Source of the DNA: Selaginella moellendorffii
Taxonomy: Eukaryota; Streptophyta; Lycopodiopsida; Selaginellales; Selaginellaceae
Direction of reading: 5' to 3'
DNA length: 64,000 bases
NCBI RefSeq assembly: GCF_000143415.4
Contig: NW_003314307.1
Span: 702,331-766,330 of the forward strand
The notes under the pieces are model-generated. The model ran no database searches, was not told the origin of the DNA, and saw only the letters and a program-made list of their open reading frames with translations. The position numbers and the translations under genes were made by a program. Every line of letters starts with the position of its first letter. The first letter of the stretch is position 1. Positions 41,618-53,759 of this stretch are shown in pieces.

Positions 41618-41930
41618 CGGACTTGGACTCGGACTCGGACTCGGATTTGGACTCAGTCTCGGTCTCGGTCTCGGTCTCGGTTCCATCTTGGACTCCATCT
41701 CGGACTCCATCTCAGGTCCATCTCGAACTCCATCTCGGGTCCATCTCGGACTCCATCTCGGGTCCATTTTGAACTTCATCTCGGACTGCATCTCAGACTC
41801 CATCTTGGGTCCATTTCGGACTCCATCTCGGGTCCATCTCAAACTCCATCTTGGGTCCATTTCGGACTCCATCTCGGGTCCATCTCAAACTCCATCTCGG
41901 GTCCATTTCGGACTCCATCTTGGACACTTC
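41618..41930. repeat. Minisatellite of ~23-bp units
   Basis: Starts as short GGACTC and CTCGGT hexamer runs, then becomes a 23-bp unit made of two half-units, GGACTCCATCTC and GGGTCCATCTC, repeated about ten times with point changes. The long open frames on both strands here are by-products of the repeat. Confidence 0.85.
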
Positions 41931-43165
41931 CATGTGTCATATATTGATCCTTTTGTGTCCCTTTTCTAAAGACTCACTTATTGCTCACTTTATGTTTATT
42001 CCTTGAGCCTTTCGTTGGGAGTTCCACTCCTGCTCTCGACTTTTCAAGTCAGAGCTTTTAATCCAAACATGTTACGGTCGTTTGGCTTTCGCTTCAGCCA
42101 CTACCACATGGCACCCTTTCGGCTCCACTTCGGGGCTTAGGGATTTGTGTCTCACACACCCTTTGCATCATCACATCCCACTGATAAGGCTGCAAATCCC
42201 GCTGTGATGAGAGAAGCTGAGATTTACAACATATATTAATGTATTTTGTAATGTATCTATAATAATGTCAAACTTTCTAGGCTGCTAGATCTAGCCAATC
42301 ACAACCATCCAATAGGGGGTAACTATCAAATGGTTATTTCTTTAACCACATTTTAGCAAATAATCTTGTTGATGTTTGCTCTCAGCCAATGGGAGGTGGC
42401 TAATTGCCTAGGGCAAGAGAAGATGGCATTGCGACATGTGTCACATGCAATGTGTTGACTGGACTATGCTTGTCATCTATCGAGTAGAAAAGGCACTATA
42501 AGGAATGCATGTGCTCAATGACATGGCAAAAAATAAGCAAAGCGTTGGTTCAATGGCTGTGATTAACTTTGGATTAATCAACTGTCTAATTCAAGATCTT
42601 TCTCTACAATGGCAGTGGCAGCTAGCAATTGACTATAGTTACCAATCATCACCAAATGATGTTTCTTCACACTAGCAAGCTTAACAAGTTCTAGGTTATG
42701 TAGAGATGGGTGGAGAGAGCATTGAACTAGGTTTGTGTTTATCTTGATAAAGTAAAATCCAATCACTTTCTTTCCAGGATCTGAGTGCTCTACACAACTA
42801 AGTGCTTTAGGTATTTAGTCTATTCCAATATAGTGCTTTATTGCTTGAGGAATAGGTGTGCAAGAAGACTTCAAATAGTTGTTAAATTTTCAAAGTCCCT
42901 TTACTATTCTAGTAGGCACTGGCACTTGGCTTCTTTACTTCTTAAACCTTCTTTGTGGCTAGTTCTAGGCGTTCAGACACACACTTTCAGCCAAAGTGCC
43001 CTGTAGGAGTGTAGGAGGTACTCACTTTTAGAATGTTTCTTTTATTTATGCATTTGTAATGGGATTTTTTAGCTAAGCACAAATTATATAGCATTCTAGA
43101 CCTTAGCATATGGACAATATGCATGTTTATATATTGTAGATCTATAGTTTCATCTGGGTGGTGAG

Positions 43166-44572
43166 TTGCTTCTTATATATGTATTATCTCGATATGGTAG
43201 TTATGATTTCCAATACGAGGTCCACTCAACAAGTATGGCATCAACATTGAGGTTCTTTAATATCAATTTCACTGACAATTATGGTATGCACCTTGCAACA
43301 GCTTCGATGGCAACCAACGCTGCTTATAATAACAACCACCTTTTCAAGCCATCTAAATGGTTGTGTATTCAACACTATAGGGTTAGAGCTAAGAATCCAA
43401 ACATTGTTCCATTGAGTCAGTTTGCAAGAGGTGCTTCTACTTATACTTCTACAATCATTGCTAGGGCAATCACTAGTGGATCAAACACCTAACACTACAA
43501 ACATCATGTTCATTGCTGATGATCCTAAAGCTAAAAACACCTATAATGTATTTGTAATATTTTGACTAGATTTTTTTCTGTAAACTTCAAAAGCAAGTGC
43601 ATGTGTTGGGTGATATGGACCATGTCTATCATGATCTCAAATTGTCATGGTATTCTGGGGACATGCCAAGTCATATTTTTGATAGTGGAATTAAGGACAA
43701 AAATGTTTTTAGGATTGCACCCTCCACTATTGTTTTGAAAATTCTAGACGATACACCTTAAAACCACATACAGAAGCAACTACACTTTATCTCATTCATA
43801 TATGGAAAGAACTTTGGGGTATGTCTTTTATGATGTTTTTCAGTGGTTTATAATACATGTTTTGTCAATAAGTGCATGGCCACTTCATCCCTAAAAACCC
43901 TTGAGCAATCTCTATTTATTGCGACTGTCATGTTTGCAAAAAGTTTAGGATCGAGAAACAAACATGAGATATTAATTAATGCCACCATTGCAAAAATGAA
44001 TGAATATTTTTCCAAAGTTTGTGAGTCCATGGTAAATTCTATCCAGATAGTGGCCGCCCCCAAGATGTTTGCATGGAGGACACTTATATAGATTAGGCAT
44101 ATGGTCTCACTCCTGGCCAGTTTCTAAGGATGTGCACTTCTGCTCAAATGCCTAAGGCAATATAACTTTTAGAAACAAAGAGACCACCAATATGCCGCTT
44201 TTTATTCTCCACTGGTGCTAATTAGAGCTTGCCAAAGGTTATTGCATTCAAGGCTGATTAAATTAAAGTGGAGGTAGAGTGTGAATCCCTTCAAAACTCT
44301 TCTTCCTCTTGTATGTCGACTCCTTCTTGGCTACTGTGGTTGTGGCATCAGCCGCGTTTAAGATAACACTTGCCGCAAATATGATTTCAGGTATTGAAAG
44401 ATACTTGTTAGCCAGTTCTTATGGACACTCTTTCCTTACTGCCATGACGGCAAGAGGTCGGTACAATTGGTTCCCTTTATCGTTCCCACTTGAGTTAGTT
44501 GAAAAACTGGTCAATGACCTTGCACTTAAATTGGATAAATATAAGGTAGGAACCCTATGTGTTTTTTGCTGA
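43166..44572 (+). pseudogene. Plus-strand coding relics, family not recognised
   Basis: Successive plus-strand frames (43166-43492, 43600-44091, 44309-44572) show protein-like composition interrupted by stops and frameshifts. I do not recognise a domain. They lie between the inverted repeats at 41.5 and 44.9 kb, so they could be the decayed body of a DNA element, but no transposase motif is visible. The flanks 41931-43165 show nothing recognisable. Confidence 0.25.
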
Positions 44573-44894
44573 GCATACTCGGCCTAGTTTGAGAAACTCG
44601 TGTCATTGGCTTGCACTTGTTAGTATCAAGAACCCTTGTGACATTGAGATTAGTCTCTTAATATTGCTGGATGATAGCTTACTGTGTCTACTAAACACCC
44701 TCGCTATCATGCTCTTTGTGTTAGTCTCATTTTAGTAGCAAATGCTATTTATAGGAAGTGTTTAGACTCACTCATTTAGCATATTTATGGAATGTAGAGA
44801 TTGGCCTAAACATAATGGTATTCGTCCTGTGTCCAAACTCGCAATCTAGAGACATTCCATATTTAGTAAGTTTCAAGCTTATCCTAGAGACTAA

Positions 44895-45025
44895 CTCCTG
44901 GTACTAAGGGAGGCTTGGGGTGAAAGACCAAAGCGTGTGTTCCTCAGGGGGGGGAGGGTTATGGGGGGTTCCAAATGTATAGCAGGGATAGTGGTTGGAA
45001 TGCATGTCTGACCACTTGAGACATT
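44895..45025 (-). repeat. Inverted repeat, right member
   Basis: Partner of 41483-41613 in opposite orientation. Best match is the ~100-bp core around a G-rich tract (44946-44955). Confidence 0.5.
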
Positions 45026-45559
45026 AATTTGGCTCCCGTTAGGTTGTGTCACTTTTTGTTCTACATCCGGCTTGGGTCTAAGCCCAAGCTCCACACTGCT
45101 CTAGTCGGTGGGATCCCTCCTCCTTGCGTTAGGCCATCGGTATGCCAAAATTGTGCTAGACTCCATTTGACACCATTTTGCATGCAAGTGCTGGATACGG
45201 GGAGTTGGTGCTCATGGGATTGTACCGGACCCTCATTTCGTAGCGCACGGGCTTGGAGTTTGGCTCCAAATTCAGGTGTGCTACAACACTTCCATGCCAA
45301 AACATCTCTGGATTCATGATGATCATTTGTAAGTTCCAGAAATTTTAAGAAGAAAAACCAATATACCTTAAGCTTTAATTCATGAATAGCATTTGACCCC
45401 TCAGATTTCAGCAAGTGTTAGAATGCACTAACCAAGAGCTCAAAATCTCCCCCAGGTGGCTCCACAAGTTTTGTAGCTCCTTTTGCTCATCGGTGAGTGT
45501 GGGGGAAGCTCTAGACTAGAATCTCTCTCTAGGAAATGTAGGAATTCTTCACCACAAAT

Positions 45560-46300
45560 GGATTCCTGATGTGTCAAGCATTGCAGGTTGCAGTGATGTG
45601 AGTGCTGGCAAGCTTTGTTAGCTAATAAGAAGAAACCATGGGTGAAATATTGAAGAAAGAAAAAGAATAACTCACTTGAACAACATAAGTACCCATACCA
45701 CTAGAGGCAGCAATGTTTCCTTTGTAAGATCCATTGTACTTCAATCCACTAGAGTCTTGAAGGTTTTGATACTTAGTGAGTCTAGCCATTGGTAAAGCTG
45801 CAGCCTCAACAACTGGAACTCTTGATGGCCTCTTGGTCATGTATTTTATTGTAGCTATAGCATATTGTGCAAATCCTCCACTACACTATGAAAACCACCA
45901 AAATTTTTAGTGTGACAAATCTCTCAAGTGAGAAAGGAAAAAACATGTGAAGATCACAAGATCAAGCCAAGAGACAACTTTGTCTCCCTGTGAGAATCCA
46001 GTGATGCCACGGCCAATGCTTACAACTTCTCCACTCACATTAGAGCCTATATAGAGGGAAAAAAAAGAAGAAAAATAGCCAAGAGAAATAAAGAATCTCA
46101 ACTCTAACTCCAAAGAAAAAAGCCTAGATACTTACAAGGTATATATAGCAATTTGATTAAATAAATGACCTTGAGCATTCCCTTCTAGAGCTTCTAATCC
46201 ACGGGATTGATCACTGTAGCTTCGATCTTGACTAGAATTGTTTCCTTTTTGGGCATCGAGAGTGGAATCTCCACATGCTATAATGTTTCCAGGTTGTGAT
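45560..46300 (-). pseudogene. Quinone oxidoreductase-like gene (chloroplast-envelope ceQORH type), pseudogene
   Basis: Medium-chain dehydrogenase/reductase family, zinc-independent quinone oxidoreductase branch. Minus-strand exons: about 46300-46135 (VEIPLSMPKKETILVKIEATVINPVD), about 46047-45970 (SNVSGEVVSIGRGITGFSQ, GDKVVSWLD), about 45885-45675 (GGFAQYAIATIKYMTKRPS, VVEAAALPMA, and a degenerate NAD(P) loop GMGTYVVQ) and about 45620-45575 (LTKLASTHITATCNA), separated by plausible GT-AG introns. In exon 1 the conserved DWKIQKG region reads D-stop-KL-stop-KG, so two nonsense codons kill it. The catalytic-domain second half is not found. Once a NADPH-dependent reductase; now a remnant. Confidence 0.8.
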
Positions 46301-46310
46301 CATCCAAGAA

Positions 46311-47440
46311 TTTTGGGGCATTTAGCTCAAGCATACCTTGAGAGGGGGATGGTTGAAAGTTGAGTTAAGGTCATGAGTTAAGCTCAATTCAGCTCATGTC
46401 AATGCTAGTCAACATAGTCAACCATAAGCCTTAAAAGGAAATATTAAGTCAAAAAAAATGTTATTCTTTGGTGAACTTGAAATTTATGAATTTAAGTATC
46501 AATGGTTTAGAGAATTTCTATTTTTAAATCTTTTTAATGCAATTTATACAATAAAATACTGTTTCTAGAATTAAAAGTTCGTTTAAACCCATATAAATTT
46601 CTGGGCTTTATTGGTCCTAAATAAAATGGGAATATTGAAGTTCGAATGAACCTCAAATTTCTATTGTACATTTCAACATTTTAACATTTCAACAATTCAC
46701 CAGAAACATATAAATAATTCAAAACACTGATTCACTCGTTTATTCTTTAGGGTTTATAGAGATGGGAAGCAAGGAAGACAAAAAATCTGTAAGTAGTTCT
46801 AACATACAAAAATGTGAGAATGTTAATTTTGTTTCACTACCACAATTTCTATATTACACGCCTGGTCCTTATTACCCTCTGGGAATGTGAAGACCACTGT
46901 CACTATTGATAAAAATGCTCCTGTTACTTCCGATACAACAGTCCAGAGCAAAAGAAAAGAACAAATGGATAGCATAGTGGAAAGCACTAATAAATCCATT
47001 CTATAAACCTTTCAATAGCTTTTGTAATCCACTAAAATATTATAAAAAAATGTAAGTTTTTTATACATATCTTATTCCTTTTGATATGTTTTGTCTTTGC
47101 AAAGAGTATAAGTATATATGATGTGGACAAATCAAAGAGTTAAATCTATATATAATATTAGGATTGAAAGGTAATCTTGCAAAAAAGTATATTTGCGTGC
47201 CTATGTGCATTCCCCATTATTATATATGGCAAGCCAACTATATAAAATAAGGTTACGTATTAATTATGTATTAGTTTTTAGCTTTTGAAACCCTATAGCC
47301 ACTTGTCTTTCATAGTAGGTTGTAATTACTAAGACTGACAATTATGATTCAATATATTGTCATGTCATAATAAAACATTATTCCCAAGATTGAAATATAG
47401 TATATTAATCAAAGAATTCTTATTGCTGGGAAGTTTAATT
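46311..47440. other. AT-rich intergenic
   Basis: No supported gene. A short possible first exon (ATGGGAAGCAAGGAAGAC followed by GTAAGT at about 46760-46795) has no clear continuation. Confidence 0.35.
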
Positions 47441-47454
47441 CTTCTTGTGTGTTG

Positions 47455-48004
47455 CAATGGTTAAGAAGAAGTTTATTTTTGGTCCGAAGGCCTTTCATAT
47501 GAGTGTCCACCTCTACCTCCAATCTTAACTAATAATCCACCTTCACTTCAACGCAACAATCCTTCTTTTCATTTTGAGGGTTGTTGTGAGGATTTTCCAT
47601 TTGCAACTTCGAGTGCAACTGAACAAGAATTCCTTCCTTATGATGTTATTAAAAGAGTTGGATTGCCCCCAATGCTCCAAGAGCGATATTAATATTTTCT
47701 TCAAGATCTTGGATATGGTAGGAGAGCTTAATGTAGATACATATTATCTTTAGTGTCCTATATGCAACTTTTATTTAAACAAAAAAATGGTTGCATGGGT
47801 TTGGTAAATTTTATTGAGCATTGTCACAAATGCCCAAGAGCGGTTAGAAGGTGTGCACATGTGGATGTATAAGATAATCAAGAAAGAATTAAAAACACAT
47901 AACTATTATAATTTCATGGTAGAGAACAATATTCCATTGATGAACACTTCATTAGTAAGTGTTGAATATGGGATATTTAAGCTACCCTTTAATGTAATGT
48001 GAAA
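47455..48004 (+). pseudogene. Unknown-family tandem copy 1
   Basis: Degenerate coding-like block repeated about 780 bp downstream. Best conserved part reads CPICNFYLNKK followed by a His/Cys-rich stretch, then EGVHMWMYKIIKKELKTHN and VENNIPLMNTS. CxxC plus HCHxC spacing hints at a small zinc-binding fold. Stops interrupt it. Family not recognised. Confidence 0.4.
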
Positions 48005-48249
48005 GTCATGCATAGTTTTTTCAAAAGTTTAATTCTTTATGAGTAAAGTGGAGAATCTTATATTTTCGAGAATGATAGTATTCTAGCATGTATGAAGATA
48101 TTATTATATATACAAGTGGTTCTGGCACTGTTATAATTCTTAAGTCCCATTTTTGAGACTGATAATCTAAACTTTCAAGAACCCTTAGATCTTTTCTTAG
48201 TATAAATACCGACAAGAAATGCTTTCAACATTGAAACTTCAATTTGTTT

Positions 48250-48815
48250 AGAGTGTAGGAATGGCTAAAGAAAATGTTATTGCTACTCGCACTTGGCCCC
48301 TATACATTTTATATGAGTCTCCACCTCCATTTCCAACTTCTACTAACATTCCACCCTTCCCTCCACACAATAATTGTTGTGAGGCTTTTCTTTTTGTAGC
48401 CCCAAGTATGACTGAATAAGAGATCCCTCCTCTAGATAATATTCTAGATGTTGCTACTAAAGATGGATTGCCTCATGTGCTTCAAGAGTGATGCCAGATG
48501 TTTCTTCAAGATCTTGCTCTAGATATGGTTGAAACTTTTGAAAGAATGAACAAATATTATCTCTAGTGTTCTATCTACTACTTTTATTTAGATAAAATGG
48601 AAAGCTATATGGGTCTAGAAACTTTTCTAGAACATTGTCACAACTGCCCAAGAACTAGTGTGGAAGGTGTGCATAAATGGATGTATAAGAAAATAAAGAA
48701 AGAGTTAAGAACACACAACCATTATTATTTCATTGTGAGGAACAATATTCCGTTAGTAAATACTACATCCACAAGTTCTGAATATGGTATTTTTAGGCCA
48801 TCCTACTGAAAATTT
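48250..48815 (+). pseudogene. Unknown-family tandem copy 2
   Basis: Homologue of the block at 47455-48004: FLEHCHNCPRTSVEGVHKW, MYKKIKKELRTHN, RNNIPLVNTT and SSEYGIF match copy 1 residue for residue in many places, which shows an ancestral coding frame. Contains stops (for example in the CPIC equivalent, CSIY). Function unknown. Confidence 0.4.
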
Positions 48816-48945
48816 TAGCTACTAATAATTCTTACACTATGATATTATCCACCCCTCACCTTTTTTTTATTAAAAAAATTGTATTACCTATAGATAATAA
48901 TCTCATAATACTAGTAATTATGAAATTTGACAAACTGACATTGTA

Positions 48946-49045
48946 ACTCTGTCATCTCTGACACTGACACTGTCTTTATCACTGACATTATCACTATCAC
49001 TATCTGCTGCACTGACACTGTCACTGTCACAATCATTATCACATT
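48946..49045. repeat. CACTGT/CACTGACA-rich short tandem repeat
   Basis: Irregular array of hexamers such as CACTGA and CACTGT with TCATTATCAC variants. No coding role. Confidence 0.7.
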
Positions 49046-49199
49046 GACATATGACACATCTTTCTTATTGCAAGTGGATGTATTCATTTGTCTTTTAATG
49101 TATCATTAATAAATAGATTTTTCATACCACTCCTCAATTTACACATTGCATATGATGTGCCATGCATACCTAGGAAGACTTCTAGAAAACTAAATATAT

Positions 49200-52100
49200 A
49201 TTGTATATAAGTTTTTAAAACATCATAAATTACCTCAGGGCAAAACCCTTGTAGCATGCTCGCTATCACAAAAACCGTCATTTTCTCTTCTGTAGAACAC
49301 ATGGTAGATCCACAGCATAACCTAAATAATAAAAACTTTAGAGACAACCAAAACAGAAGATGATTTCTTACCTTCTCTGGCATGCCTGGGACGCCTTTGG
49401 TCTTGACCCCAACACTATCCATGATGCACTTAGAAGAGAACCTTTTGAAATTGACTCGATTTACATACCTCATAAGGCAGGACATCCAATAGGGGTCATT
49501 CAGGAGAATGAAGGCAACTTGACCGGTTGTGTGAAGGAGAATTGTTGTCAAAAGGAATGCATCTTTCAAATGGTTTTTAGTCAAGATGTTCCAGCTTGGG
49601 ACATCACCATTACTGTCTGGAAGACCATCTGGTATGTCAAAGAGCATGAAGTTTGTGCTCTTGAGCAATCGCCTATAGATCTTCTGACAAAAGCACTCCC
49701 ACTTTTGCCAGATAGCTATATTCTCAACATCCTCCTCAAAAGATGCCATCAATGAACTGTAGGAGCTAATAAAGATCCCAACTTCACCACGGAATGCCAT
49801 TGGAGAGATAGGGCGAATCTAGGGGGAGAAGACAAAGATAAGATGTGAATTTAAGAAAAATTCACATAACGTCATGTGGCGTATGGTAGATATAAGTTCC
49901 TCCAGGTCCTCTTCTCAAGCATCAAGATGAGCTGGAATGAAGTTACTCCCAACAGTTTTTGTTGTAACCATTTTAAGGAACTAAGAAAAGGAGAGAATTA
50001 AGAGAAATATACCTTGAGAAGTTCCTCAATTATGGGCATGTCTTGGACGATCATCATCATTGTTGACTGATTCCTCCATATGTGGATTTGCACGCTTTCG
50101 TCGAGGTAGAACTTCTTGGATGTTCTGGTTCTCTTGTTCGACTTCGTCTTGAGGAATTTCTTGCAAATCATTCTCACTGCTATCTTCACTCTCCTCGCCA
50201 TTAGCACTAGTAGTGTTGACATTCTCATGGCCATCATCTTCGTTATCCAGCACGTCTTCATTGTTGCCTTTTGCAGCCTCTCGATGGGTTGGTGCATAAT
50301 CTGGCATCTCCAATTCCCAAGGACAAGCTCACTTTATTGCTACTAGAAACTTTATTGTTGTTAGGTACATGCCTCCATCTCTCACACCATGCCTCAGAAG
50401 TCATTTGCATACCGGTGTTTCGAGAGGAATGCCTCTAAATTAGAGATACCTATAATAGAATATAAATAAATTGAGTATAGTTGAGAAATTGTATGTTACC
50501 TAAAAGCCGCTCACCGCATGAAATAAGGTTGGCCAAGTTGTTTATCAAATGCAGTCATGCTTGTAGCCTTTTTTGGTAACCAATCCTCTCCGACTTTTGT
50601 AAACTCAGTGGTGACCAAGTCCTTGAATGAAAGTTGCTTAAGATCATCCCCTATGAAAGGCACTAGAAACATCTCCTTTTCATATATAGTTTGTGAAATG
50701 TAGACAGTCTTCTTCATCACAGTCTCCATCATAATGTCCAAACCTTTTTCTCTTTCCCTAAGTCTATTATTGAGGTCATTTAAAATGTGTATTTGTTCCT
50801 CATATGTAAGCTTTGACTTTGAGATGTTGTAAATAATCTCATCTAGAGTTTTGCCCACTAAGAAATAACTTTTGTGAGTAACCTTCATGTAAACGTAAAC
50901 AATACTTACTTTCATGATAAGCAATCTCTGTTATGATATTAAACCACTCCTTTGGGTGTTGAAGGTCAGCCACACTAAGTAATGTCTTTACCTTTGTCTT
51001 CTTTGTGATGTTGATTTTCTTGTCAATTGCAACTAAATGCTTCGAGAGTTCTTGATCACTTTCAGCTCGATGTGATTGTGCATATGCATCTTGCCTAACC
51101 TTCACCAATGGCTGAAGACAACACAAATATTCTATGATAAGAAGTATACTTTGAAGAATATACCTTACTCCACACAGTTGTCATAAAAGCCACTAGATTC
51201 TTGTACCATCTATTGGCATCTTGATGACCTTGTTGATGCCAAATAAGTGATGCTAAATCATCATCATAATGGCTGTAAACTACATCCTTGTTGAGATTGG
51301 CAAGAAACCGGATCTACTCGATATCATATACTAGGCTTTGTTTATGCACTACAAACTGTCCTAGCTTGCAAAACACAAATTGTTAAAAGTGATTGAAGAG
51401 GTACTTACACATTAATTTTGTGGCAAGCTATCACAAGCCTTGCCATATCTAGAGATCCTCTCGTGTGTACATGTCCAATCAGAACATTGATGTGATAGAT
51501 AGAATCGTCTCGGAAGCATTCATTAATATACTTCATCCATGCACACCACCGATCATTCCCGTCGATAATGTAGAACATTTTCCCCATAAATTATTAAGTC
51601 TCAGAATGGCTCATAAGCATGTTGTCAAATTCGCGGGACTTCATTTTCCAAATGTCTTCCCAAACCCTTTCAATTTTTGGTGACACCGAGAGGGTATTTG
51701 TCATTCCTGGCTTGAAGACCAAAACAAGGAGCATACCTATATTTGTCCCAAGGCCATTATGTTTGTATAAACTATAGATATCCATGTTGACAAAGTGAGG
51801 TGAAGCAGACCGAATGATGCTTGTCTGAGTGAATTGACATAGTGGGATTTCTTGGATCATGTCTTCCAGGCCTTCCCACTTGAGAGACTCTAGAGTCGTG
51901 TGAATGGCCTTCTCTTTGGTTCTCAAAACTGTCTCTTGGAAGTGTTTGTCTACAATATGTTTAGGTAGCTCCACTTCTCTTTTAGCTTCAGCTACACCTC
52001 TAGTAGCACCATTATCAAATCTAGCCCCCAGCTCGGGCCCAACACCCCCGTTAGGCACACTTGGGCACTGCTCCGTAATGTAGTTAATTTCTGCCATATT

Positions 52101-52364
52101 TTGTGAATATGTTAAAAGTAGTGGCATTTGTGGTTGTGGCAACAATGGTAGTGATGACAATGGTTGCAATGGCGCCACTAGTGGTGATGATGGTGGTGGT
52201 GGTGGTGGTAATGGCAATGATAACAGTGGTGGTAATGGTGGTGATGATGGTGGTGGTAATAGTGGTGATGAAGGTAGAGGTGGCAATGGTGGTGAAGGTG
52301 GGTGGCGGTGGTAATGGTGGGTGGGTGGGCATCGATGGCGGTGGTGGCAAAAATGGGGGTGCAT
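49200..52364 (-). pseudogene. Decayed multi-exon gene of unknown family
   Basis: A run of minus-strand coding blocks joined by plausible introns. The first block (52364-51405) starts with a Pro-rich low-complexity stretch, then a globular part (IVDKHFQETVLRTKEKAIH; later IIDGNDRWCAWMKYINECF, HVHTRGSLDMARLVIACHK), with two adjacent in-frame stop codons at about 51591-51596. Further blocks at 51380-51170, 51126-50840, 50924-50511, an acidic/basic linker (50313-50030, DLQEIPQDEVEQEN then PRRKRANP, possibly a nuclear localisation signal), and 49830-49370 (IGVF/MAFRGEVGIFISS, DIPDGLPDSNGDVPSW). GTAAGT donors occur at several block ends, and an intron is clear at about 49369-49322. I cannot name the family. 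Confidence 0.45.
52125..52345. repeat. GGT/GAT-rich trinucleotide tract
   Basis: Imperfect (GGT)n with GAT, AAT and GCA triplets. On the minus strand it encodes the Pro/Ser/His-rich start of the decayed gene's first block. Confidence 0.8.
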
Positions 52365-52599
52365 GTAGACTAGAGCTATCTGGTTGTGAAGATGGTAGAG
52401 TTGTTGCTATGAAAATCTCTATCTAAAGATTAAATTGATTGTCATCCTGGATCTCATCTTCCTCATGTCTTGTTCTCTTTGATCCAACATCCTTCTCCTT
52501 TTATAGTTGTTTTTTTTTCTGAAAATATAGAAAACTCATTATAAAATAAAAATGCATAAGAAGAAAAAATGCATAAAAATGCACCTAGCGTGGCCTCCG

Positions 52600-53395
52600 G
52601 TTCACCGCCCCCAAGCGCCATGGCCGGCCTCCACGGAGTGCCCGGCATGGGCACTTGGCGCGGGCACTGGTTCACTGACGTACCGGCCCGCCCCCAAGCA
52701 CCATGGCCAGCCCGCGCAGAGTGCCCAGCACAGGCACTTGGCGCGGGCACTTGGCACGGGTGCCGGTTTGCCGGCGTACCAGCCCGCCCCCAAGTGCCAT
52801 GGCTGGCCTGCGCAGAGTGCCCAGCATGGGCACTTGGCGCGGGCACTTGGCGCAGGTGCTGGTTTGCCGGTGTCCCGGCCCACACCCAAGCGCCATGGCC
52901 AGCCCATGCGGAGTGCCTGGCCTGGGCACTTGGTGCGGGCTCTAGTTCGCTGACATACCGGCCCGCCCCCAAGCGCCATGGCTGGCCCGTGTGGAGTGCC
53001 CAGCTCGGGCACTTGGCACGGGCACTTGGCGCGAGCGCTGGTTCACCGGCGTATCGGCCTGCCCCCAAGTGTTGTGGCTGGCCCGTGCCAAGTGCCTGGC
53101 CCGGGCACTTGGCATAGGCACTTGGCATGGGCTCTGGTTCGCCGGTGTACCAGCCTACCCCCAAGTGCCATGGCCAGCCTGTGCGGAGTGCCCGGCTCAG
53201 GCACTTGGCATGGGCACTTGGCGTGGGCTTTGGTTTGCCGGCGTACCAGCCCGCCCCCAAGTGCCATGGCCGGCCCGCGCGGAGTGCCTGGCATGGGCAC
53301 TTGGCGCAGCCACTTGGCGCAGGCACCCGGTTTGCCAGCATACCGGCCTGCCCCCAAGTGCTGTGGCCAGCCCGTGACAAGTGCCCAGGCAGTGG
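52600..53395. repeat. GC-rich minisatellite, 96-bp units with 83-bp variants
   Basis: Nine units anchored on GCCATGG at 52620, 52703, 52799, 52895, 52978, 53074, 53170, 53266 and 53363. Steps are 83, 96, 96, 83, 96, 96, 96 and 97 bp. The 83-bp form lacks one copy of an internal 13-14-bp subrepeat GGCACTTGGCGCGG. Far richer in GC than its surroundings. Open frames run through it on both strands in several phases, which is expected for such a repeat and not evidence of genes. GTAAGT at about 53572 and an AG at about 52510 on the minus strand would place it in an intron of the neighbouring decayed gene. Confidence 0.9.
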
Positions 53396-53759
53396 CGGCG
53401 CTGGGCACAGCAGCAGCAGCGCTGGAGGCTGGGCACTGAGGCGGCGGCTCTGGGCATGGTGTGGGCGTGGTGGTGTTGGGCGTGGTGTGGGCACGACGGC
53501 GCTGGGCGTGGCATGGGTGTGGCAGCGCTGGGCGTGGCATGGGAGTGGAGGAGAGGGAGTGGAGGAGAAAAAAACTTACTCTTGGTGGCATTCTGTTCGA
53601 CGCCGATGGATCCCACAGTCACTCCCAATCTCCTGCTCTACTTTCTGTAAAACCCTTAGTCCTAACCTAACTTTCATCATAGCTGTTCATCGTGGATGTA
53701 GTAAATCTTCATTACATTCTGCTAGTAATATACCATCCTAGATTTGATCACGTGACAAA

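Noticed and set aside
41402-41969. 181-codon plus-strand frame with Ser/Pro/His repeats
   Set aside because: It is the translation of a 23-bp minisatellite; both strands and several frames are open.
52463-53591. Large open frames on both strands (for example a 343-codon minus frame) at the GC-rich island
   Set aside because: They arise from a 96-bp tandem repeat (a multiple of three) with few stop codons; composition is not protein-like and several phases are open at once.
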